Source: Streptomyces shenzhenensis (GTDB lineage Bacteria; Actinomycetota; Actinomycetes; Streptomycetales; Streptomycetaceae). Taken from it: DNA of 64,000 nt. How positions within the stretch are numbered: the first letter of the stretch is position 1; the number at the start of each line of letters is the position of its first letter. The stretch is taken from assembly GCF_003688995.1 (NCBI RefSeq), contig NZ_PENI01000029.1, positions 1 to 64,000 of the forward strand, in the 5' to 3' direction. Below the pieces are notes generated by a model that was not told where the DNA came from, did not search any database, and saw only the letters and a list, made by a program, of their open reading frames with translations. This document shows positions 45,632-53,792 of the stretch, in pieces. Made by a program: the position numbers and the translations under genes.

Positions 45632-46393
45632 TTACTTGGCCGGCGGCGTGGTCTTCCTGACAGCGGCCTTGCGGACCGGAGCCTTCGGGTCCGGGGCCTT
45701 CTGGATCGAGGTCTTCTGCTCCGGGGCCTTCTCGGCAGGCGTTTTCTCCGCCGGGGCCTTCTTCGCCATGGGCTTCTTCTCCGGCGCGGGCACGGCCCTC
45801 ACCTCGGCGGGCCTGGCCTCGGCCGGCTTCGGCTCGGCGGGCCTCGGCTCGGCCTTGACCGTCACCCGCTGCGTCGTCGGCTCGACGGCGACGGCCAGCT
45901 CTTCGATCTCCTCGGCGGCCTCGCCACGCCAGGTCTTCACGGCCTGCTCGCCGTGCTCGGCGACCTTCTCGTAGGTCTCACGGGCCTTGACGGCGTACTC
46001 GGCGGCGACGCCGACGCCGCGCAGGGCCAGGTCCTGGGCGGACTCGCCGAGCTTCTTCAGGTCGGCGTCGATCGTGCTGCCGAGCTTCTTCAGGTCGCCG
46101 TCGAGGGTGCCGAAGAAGTCGTTGACCCTGGACTGGAGGCTCTCCTGCGCGCCCCTGGCCCTGACCTGCAAGGTCTCCTGCGCCTCCTTGGCGCGCGCGG
46201 CGGCCCTCTCCTGCACGGCCTTCGGGTCGGCGTTGCGCACGGCGTCGATACGGGCCGGAGCCTCCGCGCGCAGCTGCTCCACCAGGCCGGGCACCTTCTT
46301 GGCCTGCTGAAGCGCCAGGTCGGCGGTGCCGGCGGCGAAGTACAGCGGGGTCGGGTCGCTGAGGGTCTTGCGCAGATCATCGGTAATGGCCAT
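45632..46393 (-). CDS. Coiled-coil protein with Lys/Ala/Pro-rich tail (HBHA-like)
   Basis: 253 residues. The N-terminal 150 form an amphipathic helical coil (LYFAAGTADLALQQAKKVPG, RARGAQESLQSRVNDFF). The tail from about 185 is made of AEKxPxxKAP-type repeats, rich in Lys and Pro, like mycobacterial heparin-binding haemagglutinin and histone-like tails. It could bind DNA or surface polymers. It is preceded by the HTH regulator gene in the same direction. Confidence 0.8.
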   Translation of the reverse strand: MAITDDLRKTLSDPTPLYFAAGTADLALQQAKKVPGLVEQLRAEAPARIDAVRNADPKAVQERAAARAKEAQETLQVRARGAQESLQSRVNDFFGTLDGDLKKLGSTIDADLKKLGESAQDLALRGVGVAAEYAVKARETYEKVAEHGEQAVKTWRGEAAEEIEELAVAVEPTTQRVTVKAEPRPAEPKPAEARPAEVRAVPAPEKKPMAKKAPAEKTPAEKAPEQKTSIQKAPDPKAPVRKAAVRKTTPPAK

Positions 46394-46471
46394 GGTGATG
46401 GTCCTCCCGGATTCACATTCGGCTGAGGGTTTGTGTGGTCCGCAGCGGGGCGGCCGGTGCCCTGGTCCGGC

Positions 46472-46948
46472 TCAACCGGCCGTCCGCTGCGGGTCGGTGT
46501 CACTTCCGTCGTCCGTGCGGCTGTCACGTACGGCGGCGTCGTCGTGTCTGTCGTCGTCTCTGTCGTCGCGGCCGTCGCTCGCGCCGCCGCCGTCGCCTCC
46601 GAATCCGTTCTCCTTGCGGAAGGACTCGTAGATCTGGAGCAGCACCTGCTTCTGCCGCTCGTCGAGGGTGGGGTCGGCGAGGATGACGGCGCGCGTCTCC
46701 ACCTCGTCGCGGTCCCGCTCGGCGTCGAGGATTCCGGCGCGGACGTACAGCGTCTCCGCGGAGATCCGCAGGGCCTTGGCGACCTGCTGCAACACCTCCG
46801 CGCTCGGCTTGCGCAGCCCGCGCTCGATCTGGCTCAGGTACGGATTGGACACACCGGCGGCGTCGGCGAGCTGCCGGAGCGAGAGCCGCGCGTTGCGGCG
46901 CTGCTCGCGCAGGTACTCACCGAGATTGCCGACGTTGAGCGATGCCAT
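46472..46948 (-). CDS. XRE-family transcriptional regulator
   Basis: 158 residues from ATG 46948. The helix-turn-helix is LSLRQLADAAGVSNPYLSQIERGLRKPSAE (residues about 23-52, given here as LSLRQLADAAGVSN plus PYLSQIERG). A short helix region (LDERQKQVLLQIYESFRKE) and a very acidic Asp/Arg tail follow. Target genes are unknown; the coiled-coil gene 78 bp downstream is a likely one. The transposon insertion at 47028 lies only about 80 bp before this start and may have replaced part of its promoter. Confidence 0.88.
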   Translation of the reverse strand: MASLNVGNLGEYLREQRRNARLSLRQLADAAGVSNPYLSQIERGLRKPSAEVLQQVAKALRISAETLYVRAGILDAERDRDEVETRAVILADPTLDERQKQVLLQIYESFRKENGFGGDGGGASDGRDDRDDDRHDDAAVRDSRTDDGSDTDPQRTAG

Positions 46949-47022
46949 GTCTCCACCTTGCCCCACCCCCGCTAACAATTGCAAGCACCCGCTTGCAAAA
47001 GTGCACCACCCTGTTGCGCAGC

Positions 47023-47086
47023 GAGGTCGTGACTTCCAGCGATAGATGTCACCTTCCAGCGCGTGTTGTCACCACCTCGTTTGGCG
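47023..47086. repeat. Left transposon end with target duplication and TnsB-site-like repeats
   Basis: GAGGT, then three units of 19-20 bp: CGTGACTTCCAGCG..., TGTCACCTTCCAGCG... and TGTCACCACC.... The rest of the 359-bp gap (46949-47307) holds no convincing gene; a 29-codon frame (47179-47268, MGQPVEVVDLLFESTVLDGL...) lacks a ribosome site and may be a relic. Confidence 0.7.
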
Positions 47087-47307
47087 GGCTGATGGCCCCA
47101 GCTTCGTACTGTCCGTGACGACGATCGATGGGTGGGTGCTACTACGCACAGAGGACCCGAGTACGGCTCCCGCCCTCAATGGGCCAACCCGTTGAGGTGG
47201 TGGACCTGCTGTTCGAGTCGACGGTGTTGGACGGGCTCTATTTGAAGGACGTGTTCAAGAAGAGGTGAGCAACGTTCGGACGCGGCCGTTCTAGCGAACC
47301 TCACCCT

Positions 47308-47835
47308 ATGATCCCTTGCGTGTCAGGGACTTCAGGAACGTCGTCGGGAACTTCGCCAGCGACTTCGGCTGAGCATCACTACGCTCACGCCGCCGAGCGG
47401 CACTACAAGGACGCTGTCTACCTCCAGGACGGCGGCCGCCTGCCCAACGCTGACTACCACCTAGGCTTCGCGGTGGAGTGCGCGTTGAAGAGCCTGCTTC
47501 TCAGGTTCACGGCCGCCACCATGGCCCCCAAGAGACAAGGAAAGCCCCCGGCGAATGCCCCCTGGGTGCCTGATCCGGTCACGGGCAAGGTGAGCCACGA
47601 GTACGGCCATCTGCCGTGGGTCACCGCCGATGTCTCCCTGCTGACGCACGGCCGGTCTGCGGCACGGTTATCAGCCGCACTCGGCAACCTCAGCGCCTTC
47701 GACTCGTGGTCGGTCCACCAGCGCTACCTCGACGGGACCGCTGTCGCCGAAGCCGACGTGTCGCAGCGGCGTACCGTGGCGCAAGAGATCCTCGGCCTGC
47801 ACGAGCAAGCCCTGATCACCGGAAGGCTCCAGTGA
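47308..47835 (+). CDS. HEPN-like protein, first gene of the cargo operon
   Basis: 175 residues from ATG 47308, or 171 from GTG 47320. A TATGAT hexamer overlaps the ATG and would place a transcription start at or next to the GTG, so a leaderless GTG start is plausible. The helical core AERHYKDAVYLQDGGRLPNA then YHLGFAVECALKSLLLRF resembles HEPN domains. A clear Rx4-6H RNase motif is not seen; the nearest is RLPNADYH (R, six residues, H). Leu121 is encoded by TTA, so translation may depend on bldA tRNA. Its stop overlaps the next start (GTGA). Confidence 0.75.
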   Translation: MIPCVSGTSGTSSGTSPATSAEHHYAHAAERHYKDAVYLQDGGRLPNADYHLGFAVECALKSLLLRFTAATMAPKRQGKPPANAPWVPDPVTGKVSHEYGHLPWVTADVSLLTHGRSAARLSAALGNLSAFDSWSVHQRYLDGTAVAEADVSQRRTVAQEILGLHEQALITGRLQ

Positions 47836-49220
47836 ACCTGCCTCATGTCCCCGTCCGGTTCGACGACGCCCGTCCCCGAGCCCTGACGATCGCCCACGAC
47901 GTAGCCGCCGAGGGCATGGACGTGCTGCTTGTACGGGACGTGCTGGGCCGCTTCGCGCTCCTAGTCGACGACCGCGAGAAAGACGTGCTGGCCGCCCAAG
48001 CAATTGCCTGGAGTGAACGTCTGACCGCAGACTTGCAACGGTATGCCGCCGACAGACCTCTACTTCTCGCCTCGTCGCTGTTCTCAGCCGATGACCTGCT
48101 CGACTCCGAGCGCACTCAGTCGGACCCGCTGCACCCGCCAGTCGACGGGCACGGCGGCGTCCGTCTCCTGGACAACACAGTGGTCGGGGAGGACTGGGCC
48201 CAGGTGTCCACCCCAACTGTCGAGACCGACGGCTCACGCACCCACCGCACCGCCTTGTACGGCTTCAAGGGCGGCGTCGGCCGAACCACAGCCACCGCAA
48301 TCCTCGCCCGCCACCTCGCCGACCAGGGCCACGTCGTCCTCGTCGTGGACCTCGACCTGGAGTCTCCGGGCGCCGGCCCGCTCCTCGCCGCTGGGGCGCT
48401 GATGCCTCGCCACGGCATCGTCGACCAGCTCGTCGAGTCCGCTGTGAACAACGCGGACGACCTGGAACTGGTGGCCCCGACCGGATACGCACCGCGTACG
48501 GGTCAAGGCGAACTTTGGGTGGCTCCGGCCCGCGGCCGAGACACCCAGGAAGTCCCCTACTCCTATGTCGACAAACTCAACCGGGTGTACGCCGATATTC
48601 CCGGCATGGACTTCGCCGACCGCCTGGCTGCCGCGGTCCGTGCCTGCGAGGACGCCGTGGTCCGCGAGGGCGAAAGCGGTCGCCGCCCGAACGTGGTCCT
48701 CCTCGATAGCCGGGCCGGCATCCACGACATCGCCGCTGTCGCCATCTCCCGCCTGTGCGACCTCGCCCTGCTTTTCGGCGCGGACAACCGTCAGACTTGG
48801 GTCGGCTACGGTGACCTGTTCGCGGCCTGGCACGCTTCCGGGCAGGCCCGCGCAATCCGAGAGAAGCTCCGCATGGTCGCTTCCATGGTCCCGGAATCAC
48901 CGCAGCGCCCAATGGGCGCTTATCTGGAGTCGTTCCGCGAGCACTCCTGGGGTTGCTTCTCTGTCCTATATGACGACGACGTGCCGGAGCCGGAGACTGG
49001 CCGGCTCGCCCCGGGCGCTTTCTCTCCGTCCCTGGAGGATGACTCGGCCCCGCACCACCCGATCCCTATTTTGTTCGAGCCCGGCCTGGTCGGTCTGGAT
49101 GCAGATAGCGCACCAGGCTGGCAGGATCGTGCCTTCGTGCAGGCCGCGTACCGTGACTTCCTGGCCACCGCAACCCTCCTGATCACCGCCGACCCGCAGA
49201 GCGACGAAGGACCGCGATGA
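47832..49220 (+). CDS. KGGVGR-variant MinD/ParA-type ATPase
   Basis: 462 residues from a GTG. Residues 1-135 are an unassigned N-terminal domain. The deviant Walker A is GFKGGVGRTTATAILARHLA: the signature Lys146 is kept but the usual second Lys (GKT) is Arg. Walker A' is VVDLDLESPGAG and Walker B is NVVLLDSRAGIHD. Such SIMIBI ATPases dimerise on ATP and act as switches; the Arg form is a distinct group often found beside HEPN and other NTPase genes. It overlaps both neighbours by 4 bp, so the three products are probably made together and may form a complex. Confidence 0.88.
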   Translation: MNLPHVPVRFDDARPRALTIAHDVAAEGMDVLLVRDVLGRFALLVDDREKDVLAAQAIAWSERLTADLQRYAADRPLLLASSLFSADDLLDSERTQSDPLHPPVDGHGGVRLLDNTVVGEDWAQVSTPTVETDGSRTHRTALYGFKGGVGRTTATAILARHLADQGHVVLVVDLDLESPGAGPLLAAGALMPRHGIVDQLVESAVNNADDLELVAPTGYAPRTGQGELWVAPARGRDTQEVPYSYVDKLNRVYADIPGMDFADRLAAAVRACEDAVVREGESGRRPNVVLLDSRAGIHDIAAVAISRLCDLALLFGADNRQTWVGYGDLFAAWHASGQARAIREKLRMVASMVPESPQRPMGAYLESFREHSWGCFSVLYDDDVPEPETGRLAPGAFSPSLEDDSAPHHPIPILFEPGLVGLDADSAPGWQDRAFVQAAYRDFLATATLLITADPQSDEGPR

Positions 49221-50689
49221 CGACCGCACTGGGCGCCCATGAATACCGCGAGCTGCTCTCCGCAGCGCTGCCCGAGGCGACAGACGCCGACACGCTCCTT
49301 CCGAACCTGCACACCCTGTTCACCCCGGACAGTCACCGCGTGGCGCTTTACGTCGACAGCACCGTGGTGCGCGGCGGGCGGGGCGTCGGCAAAACATTCT
49401 GGTACCGCTCGCTGCTCGACGAAACTCTGCGGGAGGTCGCCGCCGAGGAGTACGGCATCGAGCGACTGCGCCGGCTCACTGTCTCTCCCGGATACGGGGC
49501 GGCCGTCGAGCCGGACCTGTACCCGGGTACGGGCGTCTTGCGGCAGCTCGTGGAGGAGGGCGTGCGGCCCTACGACCTGTGGTACGCCGTACTGCTGACG
49601 GCCCTTGGCCAGGCTGAGCTGCACGACCTCCCCGAGTGGCGCGACCGAGTCACCTGGGTGCGTGCCAATCCTGGCGCGGCCGAACGCACAGTGCAGCAGG
49701 CCGACCGGGAGGCACAGCAGTACGGCACCACTCACCTGGTCATCTTCGATGCGCTGGAACATCTCCATCGGGTCCGCGCCCAGGCCGACCGCCTCGTCGG
49801 CGGCATCCTGGAGCTCGCTCTCGCCATGCGCCTGGGTACCCGCAATATCCGCTGCAAGGTGTTCATCCGCCCCGACATGTTCGACGGCGCGCTCCTCCAC
49901 TTCCCGGACGCTTCCAAGCTCACGGCCAACGCCGCCAGCCTGACCTGGTCCAACGCCAACCTGTACGGGCTGCTCTTCCACTACATGGGCAACCACAACA
50001 GCGAGTACGCGGAGCACTTCCGCAGCCTCACAGGCGGCTGGGAGACCGACTCCTTCGGCCGCCGCCACATCCCGCCCGCCCTACTCAGAGGCGACGAGAG
50101 TTCCCAGGCCGAGCAGTTCGCGCAGATCGCCGGCCCCTACATGGGCGCCAACTACCGCAAGGGCAACACGTACACCTGGCTGCCCAACCACCTGATGGAC
50201 GGCGTCGAGCAGGTCAGCCCGCGCAGCTTCCTCAGCGCCCTGAACAAGGCGGTCGCCGAGACACGCGGCACGTACGCGGGCTATGAGTACGCCCTGCACC
50301 ACGAAGGCATCCGTCGAGGGGTGCAGACCGCATCCGAGACCCGGGTGCGGGAGGTCGGCGAGGACATGCCGTGGGTACGGCTGGCCGTCGATCCACTGGC
50401 CGGCCGACAGGTCCCCATAGAACAGGACACGGTCACGGAGCTGTGGCACGAGGCACGACTGTCTGACGTTCTACGCAAGGAGGCCGAGCGTTCCGAGGTG
50501 GGAGGTGAGGAGGACACCCTCGTCCGCACCGGCCCCCGCTACCCGGACGACCCGAATCGCCTGATCGATGAGCTGATCGTTCTCGGCGTGATGCGCCGCC
50601 GCCGCGACGATCGCATCGACCTACCAGACGTGTACCGCATCGCTTTTAACATCGGCCGCAAGGGAGGGGTACCTAGGGTCTCGGGATAG
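49217..50689 (+). CDS. Large P-loop NTPase, third gene of the cargo operon
   Basis: 490 residues. Walker A GGRGVGKT (53-60) and Walker B THLVIFDALEHL (about 173-184) are clear. A mid-region arginine-containing strand, KVFIRPDMFDGALLHFPDAS, and a C-terminal winged-helix-like segment (LIDELIVLGVMRRR ... RIAFNIGRKGGVP) match the Sll1717-type P-loop ATPase group, related to STAND/KAP-like regulators. Middle residues 200-400 are unassigned. It may sense or move a nucleic acid or protein target. The start overlaps the previous stop (ATGA). Confidence 0.85.
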   Translation: MTTALGAHEYRELLSAALPEATDADTLLPNLHTLFTPDSHRVALYVDSTVVRGGRGVGKTFWYRSLLDETLREVAAEEYGIERLRRLTVSPGYGAAVEPDLYPGTGVLRQLVEEGVRPYDLWYAVLLTALGQAELHDLPEWRDRVTWVRANPGAAERTVQQADREAQQYGTTHLVIFDALEHLHRVRAQADRLVGGILELALAMRLGTRNIRCKVFIRPDMFDGALLHFPDASKLTANAASLTWSNANLYGLLFHYMGNHNSEYAEHFRSLTGGWETDSFGRRHIPPALLRGDESSQAEQFAQIAGPYMGANYRKGNTYTWLPNHLMDGVEQVSPRSFLSALNKAVAETRGTYAGYEYALHHEGIRRGVQTASETRVREVGEDMPWVRLAVDPLAGRQVPIEQDTVTELWHEARLSDVLRKEAERSEVGGEEDTLVRTGPRYPDDPNRLIDELIVLGVMRRRRDDRIDLPDVYRIAFNIGRKGGVPRVSG

Positions 50690-50700
50690 GCCACAGCACG

Positions 50701-50894
50701 ATGAACCAGACTCGCAGGGCGGCGCTGGCCGGGGTCAGGGAGGCGCCAGTCCAGCTGGCCCGGTCTTCGGTCGAAGCGTGTCTCCTCGGCCTGTGCTCGT
50801 TGCACGAGACGGACGTGGTCGCGCAGTTGAAGGCCGGGTACCTCAAGGCGAAGCGCGACCTGCTGAGGTATCTGCCCCGGCACGACAGGCGCGG
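50701..50894 (+). pseudogene. Fragment of an unidentified gene
   Basis: About 60 residues that read like real protein (PVQLARSSVEACLLGLCSLH, DVVAQLKAGYLKAKRDLLRYL) but then run into antisense of the tnsB relic. It starts at ATG 50701 without a good ribosome site, 11 bp after the NTPase stop. It may be the truncated remains of another cargo gene. Family not recognised. Confidence 0.4.
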
Positions 50895-51222
50895 CCCGCA
50901 GAGGATCACCACTACGAAAACCCGTCTCCACTTCCAGCAGGTGCGCCAGCCTGGATGCGGCGAGCTCCCGACGCCCCGGCTCCAGATCCCGCAGGGTCTT
51001 TGGCTGACGGCCCCGGTCCGCTCCCCGGGCCGAGGTCGTGGACTATGAGCGGCAACTGGGATGGTTGGCCAGAAAATGGAAGCTCACCCGCTGCCGGGCA
51101 CCGTCGTGCCGGACCAGCTGGACCCGACCCAGCTCCGGCTCGCGGCGCTCGACGGTCCACTCCGTGCCGTCCACCACCAGAGCCGCTCCAGGAGACAAGT
51201 CCAGGACCCCAGCCGCCCTCAC
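50895..51222 (-). pseudogene. TnsB/TniA-like transposase relic
   Basis: Reads from GTG 51222, overlapping the TnsA-like stop (GTGA). The frame gives LVVDGTEWTVERREPELGRV and VSFHFLANHPSCRS, then an in-frame TAG at 51043-51045, then RQPKTLRDLEPGRRELAASR and LAHLLEVETGFRSGDPLR, typical of the N-terminal region of TnsB-like transposases. After about 50900 homology-like sequence ends and the catalytic DDE domain is missing. The gene is therefore both interrupted and truncated. Confidence 0.65.
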
Positions 51223-52079
51223 CGCTCCCCTCCCTGCGGATGGACCACGACGGAACGGTCCCCGAACGGCTGGCTCAGATCGATACCGAGCTGCCGGTGC
51301 CAGAGCAAATGCAGAAGCTGGGCCCTGGCCAGGGGTGGAAACGGCGCCGCATCTGCGAGTTCGCCGAATGTCCCGCCATCCTGGGCTGCTGCCAACAAGC
51401 GCGGCCGCAGCGCGAGCGGGTCAGACAGGGCTCGCCGCTGGGTGGAGAACACGTCCACCGTGGCCGTGACGTTTTTCTTCCACCCCGCCGCAACCACGTA
51501 GTGCCAGCCGCAGACCAGCGCGACCTCGGCAGCCGCAGCGAACGCCTCCAGGTCCTTCGGCTCGATCAACGCCCACGGCCGTACGTCGATCAGCCAAGCG
51601 CCGGTGTGGGGCACCGCGAGAAAGTCCGGGATATGCCTGCGGCGACCGGTCGCGGTATCGAACCAAAGCCGCATGGGCTGCGACACCACGTCGACCAAGT
51701 TGGCCGCGAAGTCGAGGGCCAGCAGCAGGCGGGCCTCCTCCAGGCTCTCTGTCCCGTGATGACGGCCCGTGCTGACGAGAAACTGAAGATCAGGGCGGTG
51801 ACGTTGGGTCCGCCGCCAGGAGAACCACCGCATCGGCGTAGCGTCTGCGATACGTGTGTGGGCCAAGTCCCTCACAGTGCACGACACCTCGTCGCCCGCT
51901 GTCCGCCAAGTCGCCGTCCAGCGGCGAGTCCACTCCGGCCCGAGATCCAGCCCGCTCCGGCCGGGCGCCACGGACACCGGAACGAGCAGTTCCTCCCACC
52001 TGCACCTGTGCGACCACAGGCCCCCGCCCAAGGCTCCTACCCCGCCAGCGGGCCGTACGCAGAAACGTACTTCGTCCAC
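51219..52079 (-). CDS. TnsA-like transposase endonuclease subunit
   Basis: 286 residues. The catalytic core is STGRHHGTESLEEARLLLAL (Glu), QPMRLWF, RRRHIPDFLAV (Asp) and WLIDVRPWAL, where the usual final Lys of the (E/D)xK motif is Arg. A helical C-terminus follows (LEAFAAAAEVALVCGWHYVV). TnsA cuts the 5' ends of Tn7-like elements, with TnsB cutting the 3' ends. It is intact in length, unlike the downstream tnsB. The N-terminal 60 residues are less typical, so the start is uncertain. Confidence 0.7.
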   Translation of the reverse strand: MDEVRFCVRPAGGVGALGGGLWSHRCRWEELLVPVSVAPGRSGLDLGPEWTRRWTATWRTAGDEVSCTVRDLAHTRIADATPMRWFSWRRTQRHRPDLQFLVSTGRHHGTESLEEARLLLALDFAANLVDVVSQPMRLWFDTATGRRRHIPDFLAVPHTGAWLIDVRPWALIEPKDLEAFAAAAEVALVCGWHYVVAAGWKKNVTATVDVFSTQRRALSDPLALRPRLLAAAQDGGTFGELADAAPFPPLARAQLLHLLWHRQLGIDLSQPFGDRSVVVHPQGGER

Positions 52080-52131
52080 ATCGTCAGAGAACCGCCCCGA
52101 CCAGCGGGCAGGGAGCAGTTCTCCGGAGCTG

Positions 52132-52268
52132 GTGACAACACGATTGAGAACAGCCCGGAAGTGACAGCAATCGCGCGCATTCGGTGACAGAAAGCGCTGC
52201 GATCCCGGAGGGACGCCGCAGCTCAGCGAACGCTACCGGTGACAACTACCGTTGCGAGTCACAGAGGT
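52132..52268. repeat. Right transposon end with TnsB-site-like repeats and target duplication
   Basis: GTGACA occurs at 52132, 52161, 52184 and 52239 and a terminal AGTCACA ends at 52263, followed by GAGGT. All face opposite to the left-end repeats. The region is also the divergent promoter area between the TnsA-like gene and the kinase-like gene (52080-52399), which otherwise holds no gene. Confidence 0.7.
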
Positions 52269-52399
52269 CTCTCGCAGGTTGCCCTACGGACGTCAGGCGG
52301 CTGAGGCACTCCCTGCCCGGCCCGTCAGCGTTCGCGTACAGTGCGCGGGCAGCACTCGGTGGACACTCGCGTACACGGTGGAAACGAGGTCGGCATTCC

Positions 52400-53488
52400 A
52401 TGCAGGTAGCGGCCATACATCGCGATATGCCGGAAAGCGCACGATTGGCCGCCTATGGCACAGTCTCCACCTCCCTCGCCCTGCAGAGTGATCGCCGGCT
52501 GGGCGAGCTCGTGGACACCGCCATACCCCTTGGCTCCGGTATCGGTGGGAGGTCTGCACTGCTGGACGTCGACGGGAAGCCGGTCTTCGTGAAGCGGGTG
52601 CCGCTCACGGACATGGAGCGGCTGCCGGAGCACGCACGATCCACGGCCAACCTGTTCGGAATTCCCACCTTCTGCCAGTACGGCGTCGGTGGGGGGCCTG
52701 GTTTCGGGGCATGGCGGGAGCTCGCCGTTCACACCATGACGACGAACTGGGTACTCGGTGGGCAGTACCAAGGGTTCCCGATGATGTACCACTGGCGCGT
52801 GCTGCCGGACACGGCCGCACTTCCCGAGGAACTCGCGGACATCGAGCGGGTCGTGGCCTATTGGGGAGGCAGGCCGGAGGTGCGCCGTCGTATCGAGGCC
52901 CTTCGACAGTCCTCTGCGAGCATCGCGCTGTTCCTGGAATACATCCCTCAGACGCTCGACGAGTGGCTCACCAAGCAGGTACAGGCTGGTGAAGAGTCTG
53001 CCGACCGGGCTTGTTCTCTGGTGGAGGGCGAGTTGGAGGCCGGCACGTCCTTCATGAATGCTCGCGGGCTTCTGCACTTCGACGCCCATTTTCAGAACAT
53101 CCTGGTCGACGGCCGACGCCTTTACTTCGCCGACTACGGCCTCGCCGTCTCCTCCCAGTTCGATCTGTCACCGTCCGAGACCAGCTTCTTCGAACTGCAC
53201 AGGACCTACGATCGCTGCTACACGCGCAGCTGGCTGGTGAACAGGCTGATCACGAAGCTGTACGGATACGAGCGGAAAGAACTCGAGGCACTTGTCCGCG
53301 CGTGCGCGGAAGGAGAGGACCCGCCGGACGGACCGCAAAAGGCCAGGGCGATCCTCTCCCGCCATGCACCGCTCGCCGCAGTGATGACGGACTTCTACGG
53401 CAAGGTCCAGGACGAGAACAGGGAGACCCCGTACCCGTTGAAGGCACTCCTCCGGGCCCTCCATGCAGACAGGTCGCGTCGCGTCTGA
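52400..53488 (+). CDS. Protein-kinase-fold phosphotransferase
   Basis: 362 residues from ATG 52400. The kinase catalytic loop is LLHFDAHFQNILV (His226, Asp228) with metal-binding YFADYGLAV, and an ATP-lysine strand KPVFVKRVPLTD. Residues 95-200 form a distinctive insert with Trp/Tyr-rich helices. It could phosphorylate a protein or small molecule. It starts 132 bp outside the transposon's right end, so it belongs to the host chromosome. No partner gene is evident. Confidence 0.82.
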   Translation: MQVAAIHRDMPESARLAAYGTVSTSLALQSDRRLGELVDTAIPLGSGIGGRSALLDVDGKPVFVKRVPLTDMERLPEHARSTANLFGIPTFCQYGVGGGPGFGAWRELAVHTMTTNWVLGGQYQGFPMMYHWRVLPDTAALPEELADIERVVAYWGGRPEVRRRIEALRQSSASIALFLEYIPQTLDEWLTKQVQAGEESADRACSLVEGELEAGTSFMNARGLLHFDAHFQNILVDGRRLYFADYGLAVSSQFDLSPSETSFFELHRTYDRCYTRSWLVNRLITKLYGYERKELEALVRACAEGEDPPDGPQKARAILSRHAPLAAVMTDFYGKVQDENRETPYPLKALLRALHADRSRRV

Positions 53489-53792
53489 GCAGGCACTCAG
53501 CTTGTCCAGTGAGGTTCTCCGGCAGATCACCTGGGTGAGGGGTTCGGTCCCGTTCTGCCTTCTCGGTCCCGCTGCCATTGGCTGATGCAGTTTCGGTGGA
53601 GTTCGAGGCTGGGTCATCGGTGCGCGGGTTCCCAGCGCACCCGCCTCGCTGCCGCCAACCAAATGACGCCGGGTCAGCTGGCGCGTCCGCCGTCTGTGAA
53701 GGGAGCACGCGCGGGCGCCCCGTGGACGACCGGTCCGGACCGCCGGCGCGCTCACCGAACCGGCCCGTCATGAAACCGGCGTAGGCCGGATG
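53489..53792. other. Intergenic region, nothing recognised
   Basis: About 300 bp between the kinase-like gene and the decarboxylase gene, which converge. Frames here are short and without ribosome sites. No clear terminator stem was found. Confidence 0.5.

Larger units (their letters stand above)
47028..52263. mobile_element. Decayed Tn7-like (TnsAB-type) transposon carrying a three-gene cargo
   Basis: A 5236-bp element. GAGGT occurs directly outside both ends (47023-47027 and 52264-52268), a 5-bp target duplication as expected for TnsAB-type transposition. The ends read inward as xGTGACT-12 bp-TGTCACC on both sides, with 7 of the 12 spacer bases also equal. Three TGTCAC-like repeats occur at the left end and five at the right end in opposite orientation. 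A TnsA-like gene and a TnsB-like relic lie inside the right end. TnsC and TniQ/TnsD homologues are absent and the left terminal base is C instead of T, so it is probably immobile. Confidence 0.75.
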
